Below, piece by piece: positions 46,385-57,062 of a stretch of DNA of 64,000 bases; within the stretch, counting starts at the first letter, position 1, and every line of letters begins with the position of its first letter. Source of the DNA: Icerya purchasi (taxonomy: Eukaryota > Arthropoda > Insecta > Hemiptera > Monophlebidae); contig CM077115.1 of NCBI GenBank assembly GCA_039619475.1, positions 413,486,557 to 413,550,556 of the forward strand. Direction: 5' to 3'. The notes beneath the pieces are model-generated. The model was not told the DNA's origin, did no database searches, and saw only the letters and a list, made by a program, of their open reading frames with translations. Made by a program: the position numbers and the translations under genes.

Positions 46385-49128
46385 TTTTTTTTTTTTTTTT
46401 TTTTTTTTTGTTTAAATAAACCGTATATTAAGAACATAAGTGTATAAAGGTGCAGAGGACTGTGTGTGTATTGTAACTATGAACTCAAGCTAACAGTCTA
46501 GGATTAATGAAAGGATGAAAACGAAAAATAAAAAAAAAAAAAAAAAAAAGAGTTGTGTGTGAGAGGTCCTTTGCAAAAGTGTACTTATAGATAAATTGTG
46601 GGTATTAGTCAGGATGATACAGAACATAGTCCCAACTATTACCAAGAAAATTAAAGTATTTAATTGCTATATAACATTCTTAGTTAAATTAACTGTAATA
46701 ATAAGAAAGGTAAAATACAGTAGCCGTAATGTACGAAAATAAAAGTTGTTGGGATAACGTTTGATTTAGTGCATACGTGAGAATTGTAATTCTATAACTA
46801 TAATAAGCTACTAATATTTAATCAAAAAGAAATTAACGACTTCAATGAAACAAAACTTAATGGCTATCACTGAATTGCAATTTATAAATAAAAAAATTAA
46901 ATAAATAAATTAAATAAATTAAATTAAATTAAATTACATTAAGTTAAATTAAGTTAGGATGAGTTGTGAAGAGAAAGCAGATAATCCTGAATAATAGGGT
47001 TTCGTAAATGTTTGGATTTAACAGAAATGATTTAATTACTCAGTTGAAACTTACGCCTCAAAGCCGCCTCAGCAAACTTAAGTAAGGGGTAGTGATTTGT
47101 TCTATTAATAGGGGTGGGGTTAGTTTTTATAATATTGAACTTGGAACGTAAGTAACTAAACATGGGGCAATCAAAGAGAAAATGATCAACGTCATCAATA
47201 ATATTAAGAGAACAGCAGGTACAGCCTGGGCTGCTGACAAGTCGGAACCTGTACAGGTAGGCACAAAACTTTCCATGCCCAGAAAGTACCTGAGCGCTAT
47301 AGAAATTGATATTAATTTTACTCATCCTTAGCCTGTCTGAAATACTAGGGAGAAAATAATAGGTTTTCCTTCCAGTATGATCAGCAACCCATCTCCTCTG
47401 CCATTAAGCAATTATAGTCTGTAGAACTTGCTTTTTAAGTAATATAGAGGAGTTGTAATTAACAGTTTCAACCAAATTATTATTTATTAGGTTCAGAGAT
47501 GTGAGAAATTTAACATCCTTGCGAATCCGATACTCGCTTGTGATAGCCCTGCCTGTAATGTATAAATCCATAGGAAATATACCAGTGATAACACAAGCTG
47601 CGGATGTAGATGTAGTTCTATAAAGAGATGCAATGTTGAGGAGAAACCTTCTCTGATAGCTATTGACATTTTTCAACACCTTATGATTAACGTAAGTAGC
47701 AGCTCCATAGCCAAATAAGGATTGAATTAAACCCTTGTATAAAACGATTCGTTCAGAGTAACGTAAACCACAACAGTTATGTTGCAGTCGACTGATACTG
47801 CTAAACAGAGAATCGCATTTGGTTTTGATATATTTAAGGTGGGGCAGAAAAGTAAGTTTACTATCTATGAGAATTCCGAGGTATTTCAATAAATTTGTGT
47901 GTTGCAAGCCCTGATCAGAGAGAAGTTTTAGGTCGTGAATTTTCTCTATTACTTCTTTGCTGCCAAACACAGAGTATGAACATTTGGAAACAGAGAAGGA
48001 TAGTCCTAGGCAGTTGACTGTTTCATTTAAGTATTCTATAATTAAAGACATTTGCTTATAATCAAAGTGGTTAGTGACCTCAAACACCAGGCAGAGGTCA
48101 TCAGCGTAGGATATCAGAGTGCAGCTGCTATTAAAGAATTTACAATATGTTTCAATCTTGTGATGCACAGAAGAATATAATATGTTCCATAAGGTGGGAC
48201 CAAGAACAGAGCCCTGAGGAACACCGCAGCATGCACTCATTGATCTACTAGAGTTGTTTATGTTAAGGTGCGCAACCCTATCAGAAAGGTAGCTAATTAT
48301 CATGTTAACTAGGAATGGGTTGATGTTGTTCTTTTTCATAATGTCAATTATTGCGGACCATTTGCAGTTGTCAAATGCTCCAGCAATATCGAAGGAAAAC
48401 ACCACCGCAGTATTTCCAGAGTTTATAAAGTTCCTGATTACTTGAACTAATTTATACACTGCGCCCTCAGCAGACCTTCCAGAACGAAAGCCAAACTGGT
48501 TAAAGTGTAACAGGTTTTGCATATCAATCTCAGCTATAAGTAACTGATTTACAATTTTCTCAAAGACCTTACCTAAAGTGCTAAGTAAAGAAATTGGGTG
48601 GTAGGCAGTGATGTCAGATGGTACCTTTCCCGGTTTTGGTAGAAGTTTAATAAAGGCGGCTTCCCAGCATTTGGGAAAAACTTGAAAATATAAACATTTA
48701 TTGAAGATTAGGAGGAACATTTCTTCAAGTTGTAGGTTAAGTTGTTTTACCAATTTGTTTGTGATTTTGTCAGGTGAAGCCGCTTTTCTATTATTGAGAT
48801 TTTTAATGATATTGTCTATAGTTATTCGGTTTACTACAGGGCACTGAGCCTCAGAAATTGGGGAAATAACAAGTGGAATATCAGCTTTTTGAGGTAAGAA
48901 ATGCTTGAGAAAAGCATCACATTTTCCTACATCATTACTGATTACTTGCTGTTGATAAACTATATCAGGAATTGCATTAATTTGTGTTTTTTTTTTAATA
49001 TAATTTTTTTTTTTTTTTTTTTTTTTAATATTTACTATGGGTTTGTCAGCGAGGACATTAGCCCAAGAATATTTTATAAGGTTTGCCCCAGGCAGTACTA
49101 CAAGCAACAAGTTCCTTCCACTGTTGAA
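46385..49128 (-). mobile_element. R1-like retrotransposon inserted in D1, 5'-truncated
   Basis: Minus strand. A poly(A) tail (T-run 46383-46409), a 3' UTR to about 47031, and ORF2 lacking the APE domain. GTTGCTT at 46378-46384 and 49129-49135 is a candidate target duplication. R1-group elements often target fixed sites such as 28S rDNA; this copy is in another transposon, so its lineage is not rDNA-specific or it landed ectopically. Confidence 0.8.
47032..49110 (-). pseudogene. R1-like ORF2 remnant (RT and zinc knuckle), one in-frame stop
   Basis: Minus strand: NLNNRKAASPDKI, TAYHPISLLSTLGKVFEK, FNQFGFRSGRSAEGAV, VFSFDIAGAFDNCKW, CGVPQGSVLGPTLWNI, the catalytic SYADDLCLVFEV, LLKYLGILIDSKLTFLPHL, SYQRRFLLNIASLYRT, then a TAA (codon at 47404-47406), continuing in frame as WQRRWVADHTGRKTYY and SGHGKFCAYLYRFRL to the knuckle CTCCSLNIIDDVDHFLFDC and a stop at 47032. 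GAFDN, TLWNI and the HGxFxAYLxRF tail are R1-group hallmarks. A Lys-rich stretch near the start comes from a T-run at 48990-49025 and probably reflects slippage. RT catalytic aspartates are intact. Confidence 0.88.
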
Positions 49129-49423
49129 GTTGCTTACACAGCTGTTTGACTCCTACCTTGAATCGTAGTTGTACTCCGCTGTTAAATGCCTTGGATTAAC
49201 TTTTGACAGAACCATTCTTTTTTTTTTTTTTTTTTTTTTGGCCTGAACAATATAAATTCATTTGGCCAGCAAGCTAACGTTCAGATCATACTAAATTCAC
49301 GGAAACAAAACAAAATAAAAATAAAAAAAAAAAAAAGAAAAAGTAAGAAGACATTTTCTTGTTTTTATCTAATTATTTAAACCTTACTTATACTACTGGC
49401 TAGTCAGTATAAAGGAAGTAACT

Positions 49424-49815
49424 TCGTCCTGCAATATGGCCGCAACTGCAGAGCAGTGCCCACAATGCTCAGAGGAAATGAAGAAAACAGAAAGAGAGAG
49501 AGAAAAAAAAAAAAAAAAATTATATATATATAAATTAACCTTAACCACATCTTGCAATATGGCCGCCACTGCACAGCTGAGCCCACAATGCTCAGATGAA
49601 ATTTAAGAAAATAGAAAGAGAGGAAAAAAAAAAAAAAAATTATATATATAAATTAACCGTAACCACATCTTGCAATATGGTCGCCACTGCAGAGCAGAGC
49701 CCACAATGCTCAGATGAAATTTAAAGAAACAGAAAGAAAAAGAAAATACAAATTAACAATGATCACATCTCGCAATATGGCTACAACTGCAGAGCAGCGT
49801 CCACAATGCTCGATG
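49424..49815 (-). repeat. Four tandem units in the family B 3' UTR
   Basis: The block GCAATATGG..GC.ACTGCAGAGCAG..CCACAATGCTC begins at 49431, 49554, 49672 and 49772, spacing 123, 118 and 100 bp. The middle units also share an A-run, TTATATATATA and AATTAACC..CCACATCT. Each unit has a small hairpin (e.g. ACTGC-AGA-GCAGT at 49445-49457). Confidence 0.8.
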
Positions 49816-49913
49816 AAATAAGCTCGATAATCAACAATAAAGCCAATATAAATGGAGTAATCACTCCATCGTAGACAAAATAAAATTAAAAAAAAAAAAA
49901 AAGGTTTGGATTT

Positions 49914-52900
49914 TTAAATTGCAATTCCATTTCTTTTGATAAATGAGAAAAGAATAAACAATGTGTGATCACCACAAACAAGTAATTGAAAAATGCAGAA
50001 TGGAGGATATAAACCACAGCACATCAGCTGATCAAAAAGGAGAACTCTATCCGTAGATAGGGCCTCACAACTGAATAACAAGTGGTTGATATCCTCGCGA
50101 TACGCTGTGCTTACATGATCGCTACAATTTGAATGAAAATGGTTACCATCGAAAAAATTAAGCCGCACTCTAGTATGACCTGAACGAAGTCTGCAGATAG
50201 TAGTGACAAAACGTCGAATTAAGTTAGGTGGGATAGAAGTAATATTATTATACCAAGGAATACTTGGTAGAGACGATTGGACATTTTCGTATGTCTTGCC
50301 TAAACTAGGCGAACTATTAACGAAGTTCTTCCAATCAGTACAGCTGTTCCTTTTAATCATGTCCAAAAGGTCCGTAGATGGTATAAAGGGGTATACTACC
50401 CCGTTTAATGCCGCTTCCTTAGCCGCTTGATCAGCTAAATCATTAAGAAAGATTCCGTGATGACCAGGAATTCAACAGAATTTTACGGTACCTCCTTTAT
50501 CTATAATTTGTGTGTATTTAAACTTAATATCGTAGATCAGTGGGTGACAGCGATAATCAAAACTACTATAACTGAGCGCTAAGAGGCTACTAAGGCTGTC
50601 TGAGCATATTAAAGATTTTCTCTCAACATCTAATGACTCCAGTATAAAGTTACAAGCTTTATCAATAGCAAGCAGCTCAGCTGTAAAGATCGACGCCTCA
50701 GGAGAGAGTTTAAATTTAAATATTAAGTTATTCTCCACAATGAATGCAGCACCCACTCTACTGTTAGCACCCCGGAACTTAGCTCCGTCTGTGAATATTT
50801 TTAAAAGGAAGGATATAGAGTTTCTGTTGTTTGTAAAAAATAGGAGTTTATTGCTTGGTTTGAAAGAGAATCTCTATTTAAGTTTTTGAAAAGATTTATA
50901 TTTACATCAATGCTGCATAGATTAATACCATACGGTAGACTAAAATAGCCAGATGGCAGCATGGGAATAAGAGCTTCACAATATTGAATGTAAATATTGG
51001 CTCTTTTGACTAAAAGTGGCTTTTTCTATTGAACAAACCTCCATTCCTTGGATATTTTACTTATCTTATCTAATATTGACGGAAGTTGGTAGTTGCAATA
51101 TTTATTTAAAAATCTGTCTGCCAAAAGAGATCTTCTTATATGAAGGGGAGGGATCTTAGTTTCCATTTGGAGACTTATAGAAGGAGACGACTTAACATTT
51201 CCGGTTATAAGTCTCAGTCCGAGGTTCTGCATAACGTCTACTCTTCTCAAGAGTGATTTTGAGGCCGATCCATAAAAAACTGCACCATAATCAAGTCTGG
51301 ACCTAATGAATGTTTTATAAAGAATACTTAAAGTTACTGGATCACCTCCCCAAAAGGTATTGCTAATAGCTTTCAGCGGATTAAATGCCTTAGCTACCAG
51401 TTGTATTAATGATTGTAAATGGAACTTCCAAATTAATCTGGAATCCAAGTATATACCCAAATATTTAACCTGTTTAGAAACTGTAATTTTTTGATTATAA
51501 ATTTTAATAATCAATGCTCTGTTGAGAATACAGTCTCAGAGTAAATAACATTACGCGCGATTTAGATGGAGACAGGTCTAACCCAATTTTTAGAAGAGAG
51601 TTTTGAGAAGCGTTAACAGAAAATTGATTATCTTGAATACATGTGGGAAGATTCTTATGTCTGGTATATACAACAAAGTCATCAGCATATGATAAAATAT
51701 GTGATGCTGTAGAAAGGCGAGTAGAAAAGATTGTTAAGATATAGATATTGAATAAAAACGGGCTTAACACCGATCCCTGAGCAAGTCCCTTATACGCTGT
51801 CCGAACCTCAGTCTCTTTAGAAATCGGATTTATAAAGTGGAGTGATCTCCTTGTAAATAAACGACATAAAAGATTAGTTAAAGGGTATGGTATTCCAATC
51901 CTAATTAATTGCTCAAACAAGATAGGAATAGAAACATTATCAAACGCCCCCTTTATATCTAAAAAGGATGCTAGAAGGAATTCCTTGTCAATAAAAAATT
52001 TATAAGTGTCGTTCAAAAATTCAGCTATGCAATCTAAGGTACCTAAACCCGGGCGAAATCCAAAAATATTATGGGGAAGTACTTTATTATTCTCAAGCCA
52101 CCAAATTAGACGGTTCTTCATGACCAGTTCGAATGCTTTCCTTAGACAGGATGCCAAAGAAATCGGCCTATATGCAGGTGCTAGTGAAGAGGGGCTTCCC
52201 GGCTTAGGAATCGGATACACCAGAAATCGTCTCCAATCCTCAGGAACTAAACAATGTTGTAGGAGGCCATTGAAGATGTTTATCAGCATACCCTTAGCAC
52301 TTTCCGACATGTTTTTAATTATTGAAAATGCTATCCCATCTATGCCCGGAGCTGTATCCTTTTTCCTGCTCAGTGGTATAAAGAGTTCGGAGTAAGAGAT
52401 TGGTTGTAGTAGAAAATGCATGTCAACCGTGTCTGCTTGTGTGGATTGATTAAATTCGCCTAATTCATCCGCAGCTGGCACATGTAGAGGAGCTGCTGTG
52501 CAAACGAAATCACAAAACCAATCATCATTCGTTGCGGTGTGGTTCTGCACATTTCTGTTCTTGAAGCGCTTCGCTAAAAATATTATGGGGAAGTACTTTA
52601 TTATTCTCAAGCCACCAAATTAGACGGTTCTTCATGACCAGTTCGAATGCTTTCCTTAGACAGGATGCCAAAGAAATCGGCCTATATGCAGGTGCTAGTG
52701 AAGAGGGGCTTCCCGGCTTAGGAATCGGATACACCAGAAATCGTCTCCAATCCTCAGGAACTAAACAATGTTGTAGGAGGCCATTGAAGATGTTTATCAG
52801 CATACCCTTAGCACTTTCCGACATGTTTTTAATTATTGAAAATGCTATCCCATCTATGCCCGGAGCTGTATCCTTTTTCCTGCTCAGTGGTATAAAGAGT

Positions 52901-53775
52901 TCGGAGTAAGAGATTGGTTGTAGTAGAAAATGCATGTCAACCGTGTCTGCTTGTGTGGATTGATTAAATTCGCCTAATTCATCCGCAGCTGGCACATGTA
53001 GAGGAGCTGCTGTGCAAACGAAATCACAAAACCAATCATCATTCGTTGCGGTGTGGTTCTGCACATTTCTGTTCTTGAAGCGCTTCGCTAATAACCAAAT
53101 ATCTTTTAATGGCGTGTTCCTATTAAACTTGCCACAGAAATTTTTCCAAGCAGCTCTTTTGCTAGATTTTAGCATTTTACGTGTTTCTGCAGCAATTTTT
53201 TTATATTCTATAAACGACGACATAGATCCTTTTGCACGAAACTTTCTTAGGGCTTCATTACGTTCTTTAATTTTTAATTCGCATTGGATGTTCCACCATG
53301 GCTTAGGTTGTTTTTTCCCTCTATATAAGAATGCTCGAGGAACTGATTCCTGTAAGGCTGAAGAAATAGCACTCTGAAATAGATTATACTTACCTATAGC
53401 GTCAGTGATAGAGTAAAAATTATTCAGGCCCAAGTCAAGCGTATCTCGAAATTTGACCCAGTCTGCCTTTGAAAGTTTCCATCTCACGGTGGTCTGTTCA
53501 AAGCAGCGTGCCTGCGCATCAACACTGTTGGAAGTCTCTATATCGATATCAATAGCGATCGGGGATAGTGGTCACTACCCATCGAGTGAGGAAGAACTCT
53601 CCATGAGCAATCAAGGAATATATCTTGTGAGACAAATGACAAATCCACTGGATTATTAGAGTAATGAGGGTTTCCTATTTTAGTCATAGAACCGTCATTA
53701 AGAAGACAGAGATTGGAGTTGGAAATGATATCCATTACTGCCCAACCCTTCCTGTCATTGCAACTACAACCCCAG
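49914..53775 (-). pseudogene. Family B ORF2 remnant (APE-RT-RNase H-zinc knuckle)
   Basis: Minus strand: APE end (NLCLLNDGS, NPVDLSFVS, MGSDHYP) at 53786-53538; frameshift near 53540; linker RWKLSKADWVKF and PWWNIQCEL; RT with APGIDGIAFSIIKNM, YRPISLASCLRKAFE, FGFRPGLGTLDC, FLDIKGAFDNVS, KGLAQGSVLSP and YADDFVVYT; VKYLGIYLDSRLIWKF; a stop near 51026; RNase H with FTDGAK, TAELLAIDKA, CSDSLSSLLA and a TGA in place of Trp before IPGHHGIFLNDLADQAAKEA at about 50472; knuckle ..CSDH..INHLLFSC and a stop at 49914. The RT region is split by a 514-bp tandem duplication that shifts the frame. Closely resembles copy 1 at 5.75-8.24 kb. Confidence 0.87.
52062..53089. repeat. 514-bp tandem duplication inside family B copy 2
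   Basis: 52062-52575 and 52576-53089 appear identical wherever I compared them, with a constant offset of 514. The junction GCGCTTCGCT/AAAAATATTATGG joins the right edge of the unit to its left edge. 514 is not a multiple of 3, so the RT frame shifts and the same residues (AYRPISLASCLRKAFE and others) appear in two frames. Confidence 0.9.
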
Positions 53776-54540
53776 CATCTATTCAAGGCATTATTACAAA
53801 TTTATCAAACAAAGTTAGGCAAACGATACCAGCATTATATAAATTAGCTCAATCAATCCCATATAATAATGGTCTTCGTGTATACTTTAACACTATAGTC
53901 ACGAATCTTATATGGAATATCAATTTAGAGGGGCGGAAGCAAAGAGTACAATAATCAAAAGGATTAGTAATCAGCAAAAGAGATGCTTAAAGATAATAAT
54001 CCCCAAAAAAGATCAGGTTAGTAGTAACATCAGCTGGTGGAGAGAGAAAGAGAAATGTCTCCAAAGATGTTATATTATTATCACCGACTGCTTGAGTATA
54101 AGACTAATAATAAATGCTCCATTATCTTCGACGAAAACAGGTAGAACAACTAGGAATCATAGGAAAGTGTACTATACCCGACCAAAAGGTATAAATAGCA
54201 AGACAGACAACACGGATGAGACAGTCTTAATTAAATTGCTGGTACGGAATACAGAGATAGGACTTTAGAAACTAATAATTAAGCAACGGTTGGTTGAGAA
54301 CATAAATGAGAGACAATAAGTTAGTTTTTTAATGGTATATGGGCAAATAACGTAGAATCGATAATTAAGACGGATGTTCGTCGATTGTAATTGTATGATA
54401 CGTGTACTGTATATAATGTTAAGTGGAGATTAAGAAGCTTTGTAATTATATTTATGAATAAATCATGTTGGGTACTCACAGACCGGCGGTATGTCTTGTG
54501 GGATCCGCAATTTGTTATATAAAAAAAAAAAAAATAAAAA

Positions 54541-56275
54541 TCTTTAATGCAAAATGTGAATATACAACAATGAATTTTATTGATTGCCCAAATGACTGTA
54601 TAAACAGAAAGGGGTGGGGGGGGATACATTAAATTTAAATTTTTTCGGAGACAATAAAATTCAGTTCATTCTTCGGTTATCATGTTATAATTATTAGACA
54701 CCGAAGTGATACGATGACAGGAAGAGAGGCAAATGGTTCTTCCATTTTTAAGCGAAAGCAGTCATAGCACTTTTTTTTTTAAAATCGGGAAACGTTGAGA
54801 AGAGAAAAAGATTATTATCTAATTTATTTCGAGCAATTCTAGGAATAAACAGGAAAAAAAAGAAAAGGGAAATCGATCTAATATAATAACCGCTTCTGTG
54901 ATTGGGTTCTTTTTGATTGATTATCTTCTGCTTTAGCTTTTGTAACAATTCGAAGGAGGTGCAGTTTTGCCGCTCAGATGCAAACAACTGTCGAACCTTC
55001 AGAACAACAACTTAGCAATGTTGTAAACGGAGCAGTTGTGGTTTCTTTTCTCTAGTTCTCACAATACAGATCAAGTAGCAGCATTATTGTCAACTTGTAT
55101 CCCGTCAAATGGCAACGGACAAACATCGACAAACGTATATCTCGATGCTCGACACGTGCCCGCTCCGCTGCCGCGTAAACGTTGGCGCAAAGATTAGGGT
55201 AAGCGATAAAAATTAAACCAGCTAAAAGCTGTTATCGGCTTTTAGACGTTCGTAGAGTTCTATCTTACAGCGTGTTTCTCGCCGGTAAAACCGATTTAGG
55301 GCGAGATAGGCTTAAATTTGAACGAAACATCAGACGTCTACATTGAATACGGTGTGCGTAGAGAACGACGCGCCGATGGTATTAATTCAGCATGCTCACT
55401 ACTGCGAAAAGTATCTGGAATAAAGTTTCAAATTTCATAACGGCGAGAATTTGCTGTCTTTGAAAACGAACAAGTGAACTTTTCGCGCTACTCCAGCCAC
55501 GTACTCGACAGCAGGCTAATACAAGCTCGTCGGGCGAGGAATTCGCGGCGACGTAAGAATTAAACGGAATTAAAGTAGTGACCGTAGATAAAAAGACCAC
55601 TCGCGTTCTCGGGGACTTGCACTTCGAAAACGATCTCCGTTGAGGAACCGGATAAAAACATTCAGCCATGTCGCAGGAGGAAAAGTTATCCGTGTTCAAA
55701 TGTAATTTCATTCGTACTCTGACCGAACTTTATCGGTGCTGCACGCGGCTTGTAATTAATACGAATGTACACTACAACTTTAGCATTCGTATAAATGTTC
55801 TCTTTCGGGTAAGAATCCTAGAGGTCTGTTTGGTGCATCTATCGCTCAACCGGAACATAGCCGAGACAACTACATTTAGCACATATCGTCGCTGAATTTT
55901 TCCTGCCCGATTACCGAGAGGACATTTTTAATTCTTTCCATCTGGAATTCTTTTACCTACATCGCTATTTCTGAAAAAAAAAAAAAAAAAAATCTTTCCG
56001 TTCTACTTTTGCTTGAACTATATAACCTTTACGATTTTGTTTATCGTTCGTTAATTGTACTCAATTCATTTCGTCGTCCGGTAATTATAACTTTTTTCTT
56101 TCAACTACAACCTCGCGGCGACTGTGTTTACAAATTCGAATAACATCTTAAAATTTGATATACGCATTATTTCTATTACTTATTTAAATCAATATTATAA
56201 AATAATGATGTATTTAAAATTAAACACACTGAGGCGTTTATCTAATAGTTTCATGGTCACAGTATATATTATATA
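54541..56275. other. Unassigned sequence, possibly unique
   Basis: No transposon domain seen. 55080-55900 is less AT-rich than the rest and has open frames of 109 codons (-, 55382-55711) and 75 codons (+, 55668-55895) with no recognisable motifs, overlapping each other; neither is called as a gene. A-run near 55974-55991. Confidence 0.4.
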
Positions 56276-56800
56276 GGGTGATTTTTTAAGAGTTAAGTTT
56301 TTCAGGTTGGCAGCACTGGTTGGTATTGGCGTCCAAACGTCGTCATCTGTCAAAGTGATAAGTTTTCAGTATACTCTCTGCCATTTCATCATCATGGAAA
56401 GACTTATAAATAAGCAACGATTGCGATATGGTTGAAATTTATTATCAAAAACCAGTGCTCTGTGTGAAAAATGTGCATCGTTTGTCATATTATGGTCGTC
56501 ATAATCGACCTGGTGAATCAACAATTCGTGCTGTTATCACCAAATTTGGTGCGAAATTTGGTGATAACAGCACGAATTGTTGATTCACCAGGTCGTAACA
56601 AACGATGCACATTTTTCACACAGAGCACTGGTTTTTGATAATAAATTTCAATCATATCGCAATCGTTGCTTATTTATAAGTCTTTCCATGATGATGAAAT
56701 GGCAGAGAGTATACTGAAAACTTATCACTTTGACAGATGACGGCGTTTGGACGCCAATACCAACCAGTGCTGCCAACCTGCGAAACTTAAAAAATCACCC
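56276..56800. mobile_element. Foldback element of Tc1/mariner type
   Basis: GGGTGATTTTTTAAG at 56276 and its inverse ending CACCC at 56800 are flanked by TA. Almost the whole unit is one inverted repeat: arms 56276-56547 and 56554-56800 around a 6-nt loop. The arms differ by an 18-nt gap and a few substitutions. Each arm contains the start of a transposase-like frame: EIYYQKPVLCVKNVH and YYGRHNRPGESTIRAV, resembling the N-terminal helix-turn-helix region of some IS630/Tc1/mariner transposases, so the unit probably arose by head-to-head joining of a truncated autonomous element. Confidence 0.85.
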
Positions 56801-56984
56801 TATATAAAAAACAGTAAAGGAATAAGCTTTTCATAACGTACTTAAGGATCTAATGAATCTGATGAGAATACTACCAGTAGTTTCTTTCTTTCGGTCGCCT
56901 TTACTTTCCAAGATTTCTCTGATATAACCCACTGATATAAGCAATATTGAATTTCAAATTAAGTATTAATCTTGGATAAATTCG

Positions 56985-57062
56985 GATCCGGAACCAGACG
57001 AACCTTGATAACCTATGACACCTCCGATTTGGTAGCCAAGCGCCTTAACCACCACTGTGATC
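56985..57062 (-). repeat. tRNA-like sequence (possible SINE or tRNA pseudogene)
   Basis: The minus strand reads GTGGTGGTTAAGGCGC (box A-like) and then GGTTCGTCTGGTTC (box B-like) about 35 nt on. Overall layout recalls a Ser/Leu-type tRNA, but I could not complete a paired acceptor stem. Confidence 0.4.

Larger units (their letters stand above)
49217..53775 (-). mobile_element. Family B retrotransposon copy 2, inserted in D1
   Basis: Minus strand, from a poly(A) tail (T-run at 49217-49239) through a 3' UTR with four hairpin repeats, zinc knuckle, RNase H and RT to an APE domain truncated at WGCSCNDRKG near 53770. It separates LGLTFDRTI from NLSNKVRQTIP of D1. No clean target duplication is visible (ATTC occurs at both edges), and a few D1 residues seem to be missing at the junction, so a small target deletion is possible. 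Confidence 0.85.
45838..54540 (+). mobile_element. CR1/Kiri-like host element D1, split by three insertions
   Basis: Plus-strand RT remnants occur in correct order: GTILVPLLFLIYTNSLHKY and YADDIALVIEHHD (45864-46024); DKQLTINIKKSKVPYIY (46270-46330); SAVKCLGLTFDRTI (about 49168-49212); NLSNKVRQTIPALYKLAQS (about 53793-53850), EKCLQRCYIII and TDNTDETVLIKLL to about 54268; then GGGTACTCACAG..GATCCGCAA and a poly(A) tail at 54518-54540. The gaps are filled by 46040-46260, about 46385-49128 and about 49217-53775, each a different element with its own tail. The element is 5'-truncated and dead. Its 3' end matches that of D2 at 63.1 kb. Confidence 0.8.

Noticed and set aside
55382..55895. Two overlapping opposite-strand frames in a less AT-rich block
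   Set aside because: No motifs or splice context that I can support; may be unique regulatory or exon sequence but nothing shows it.
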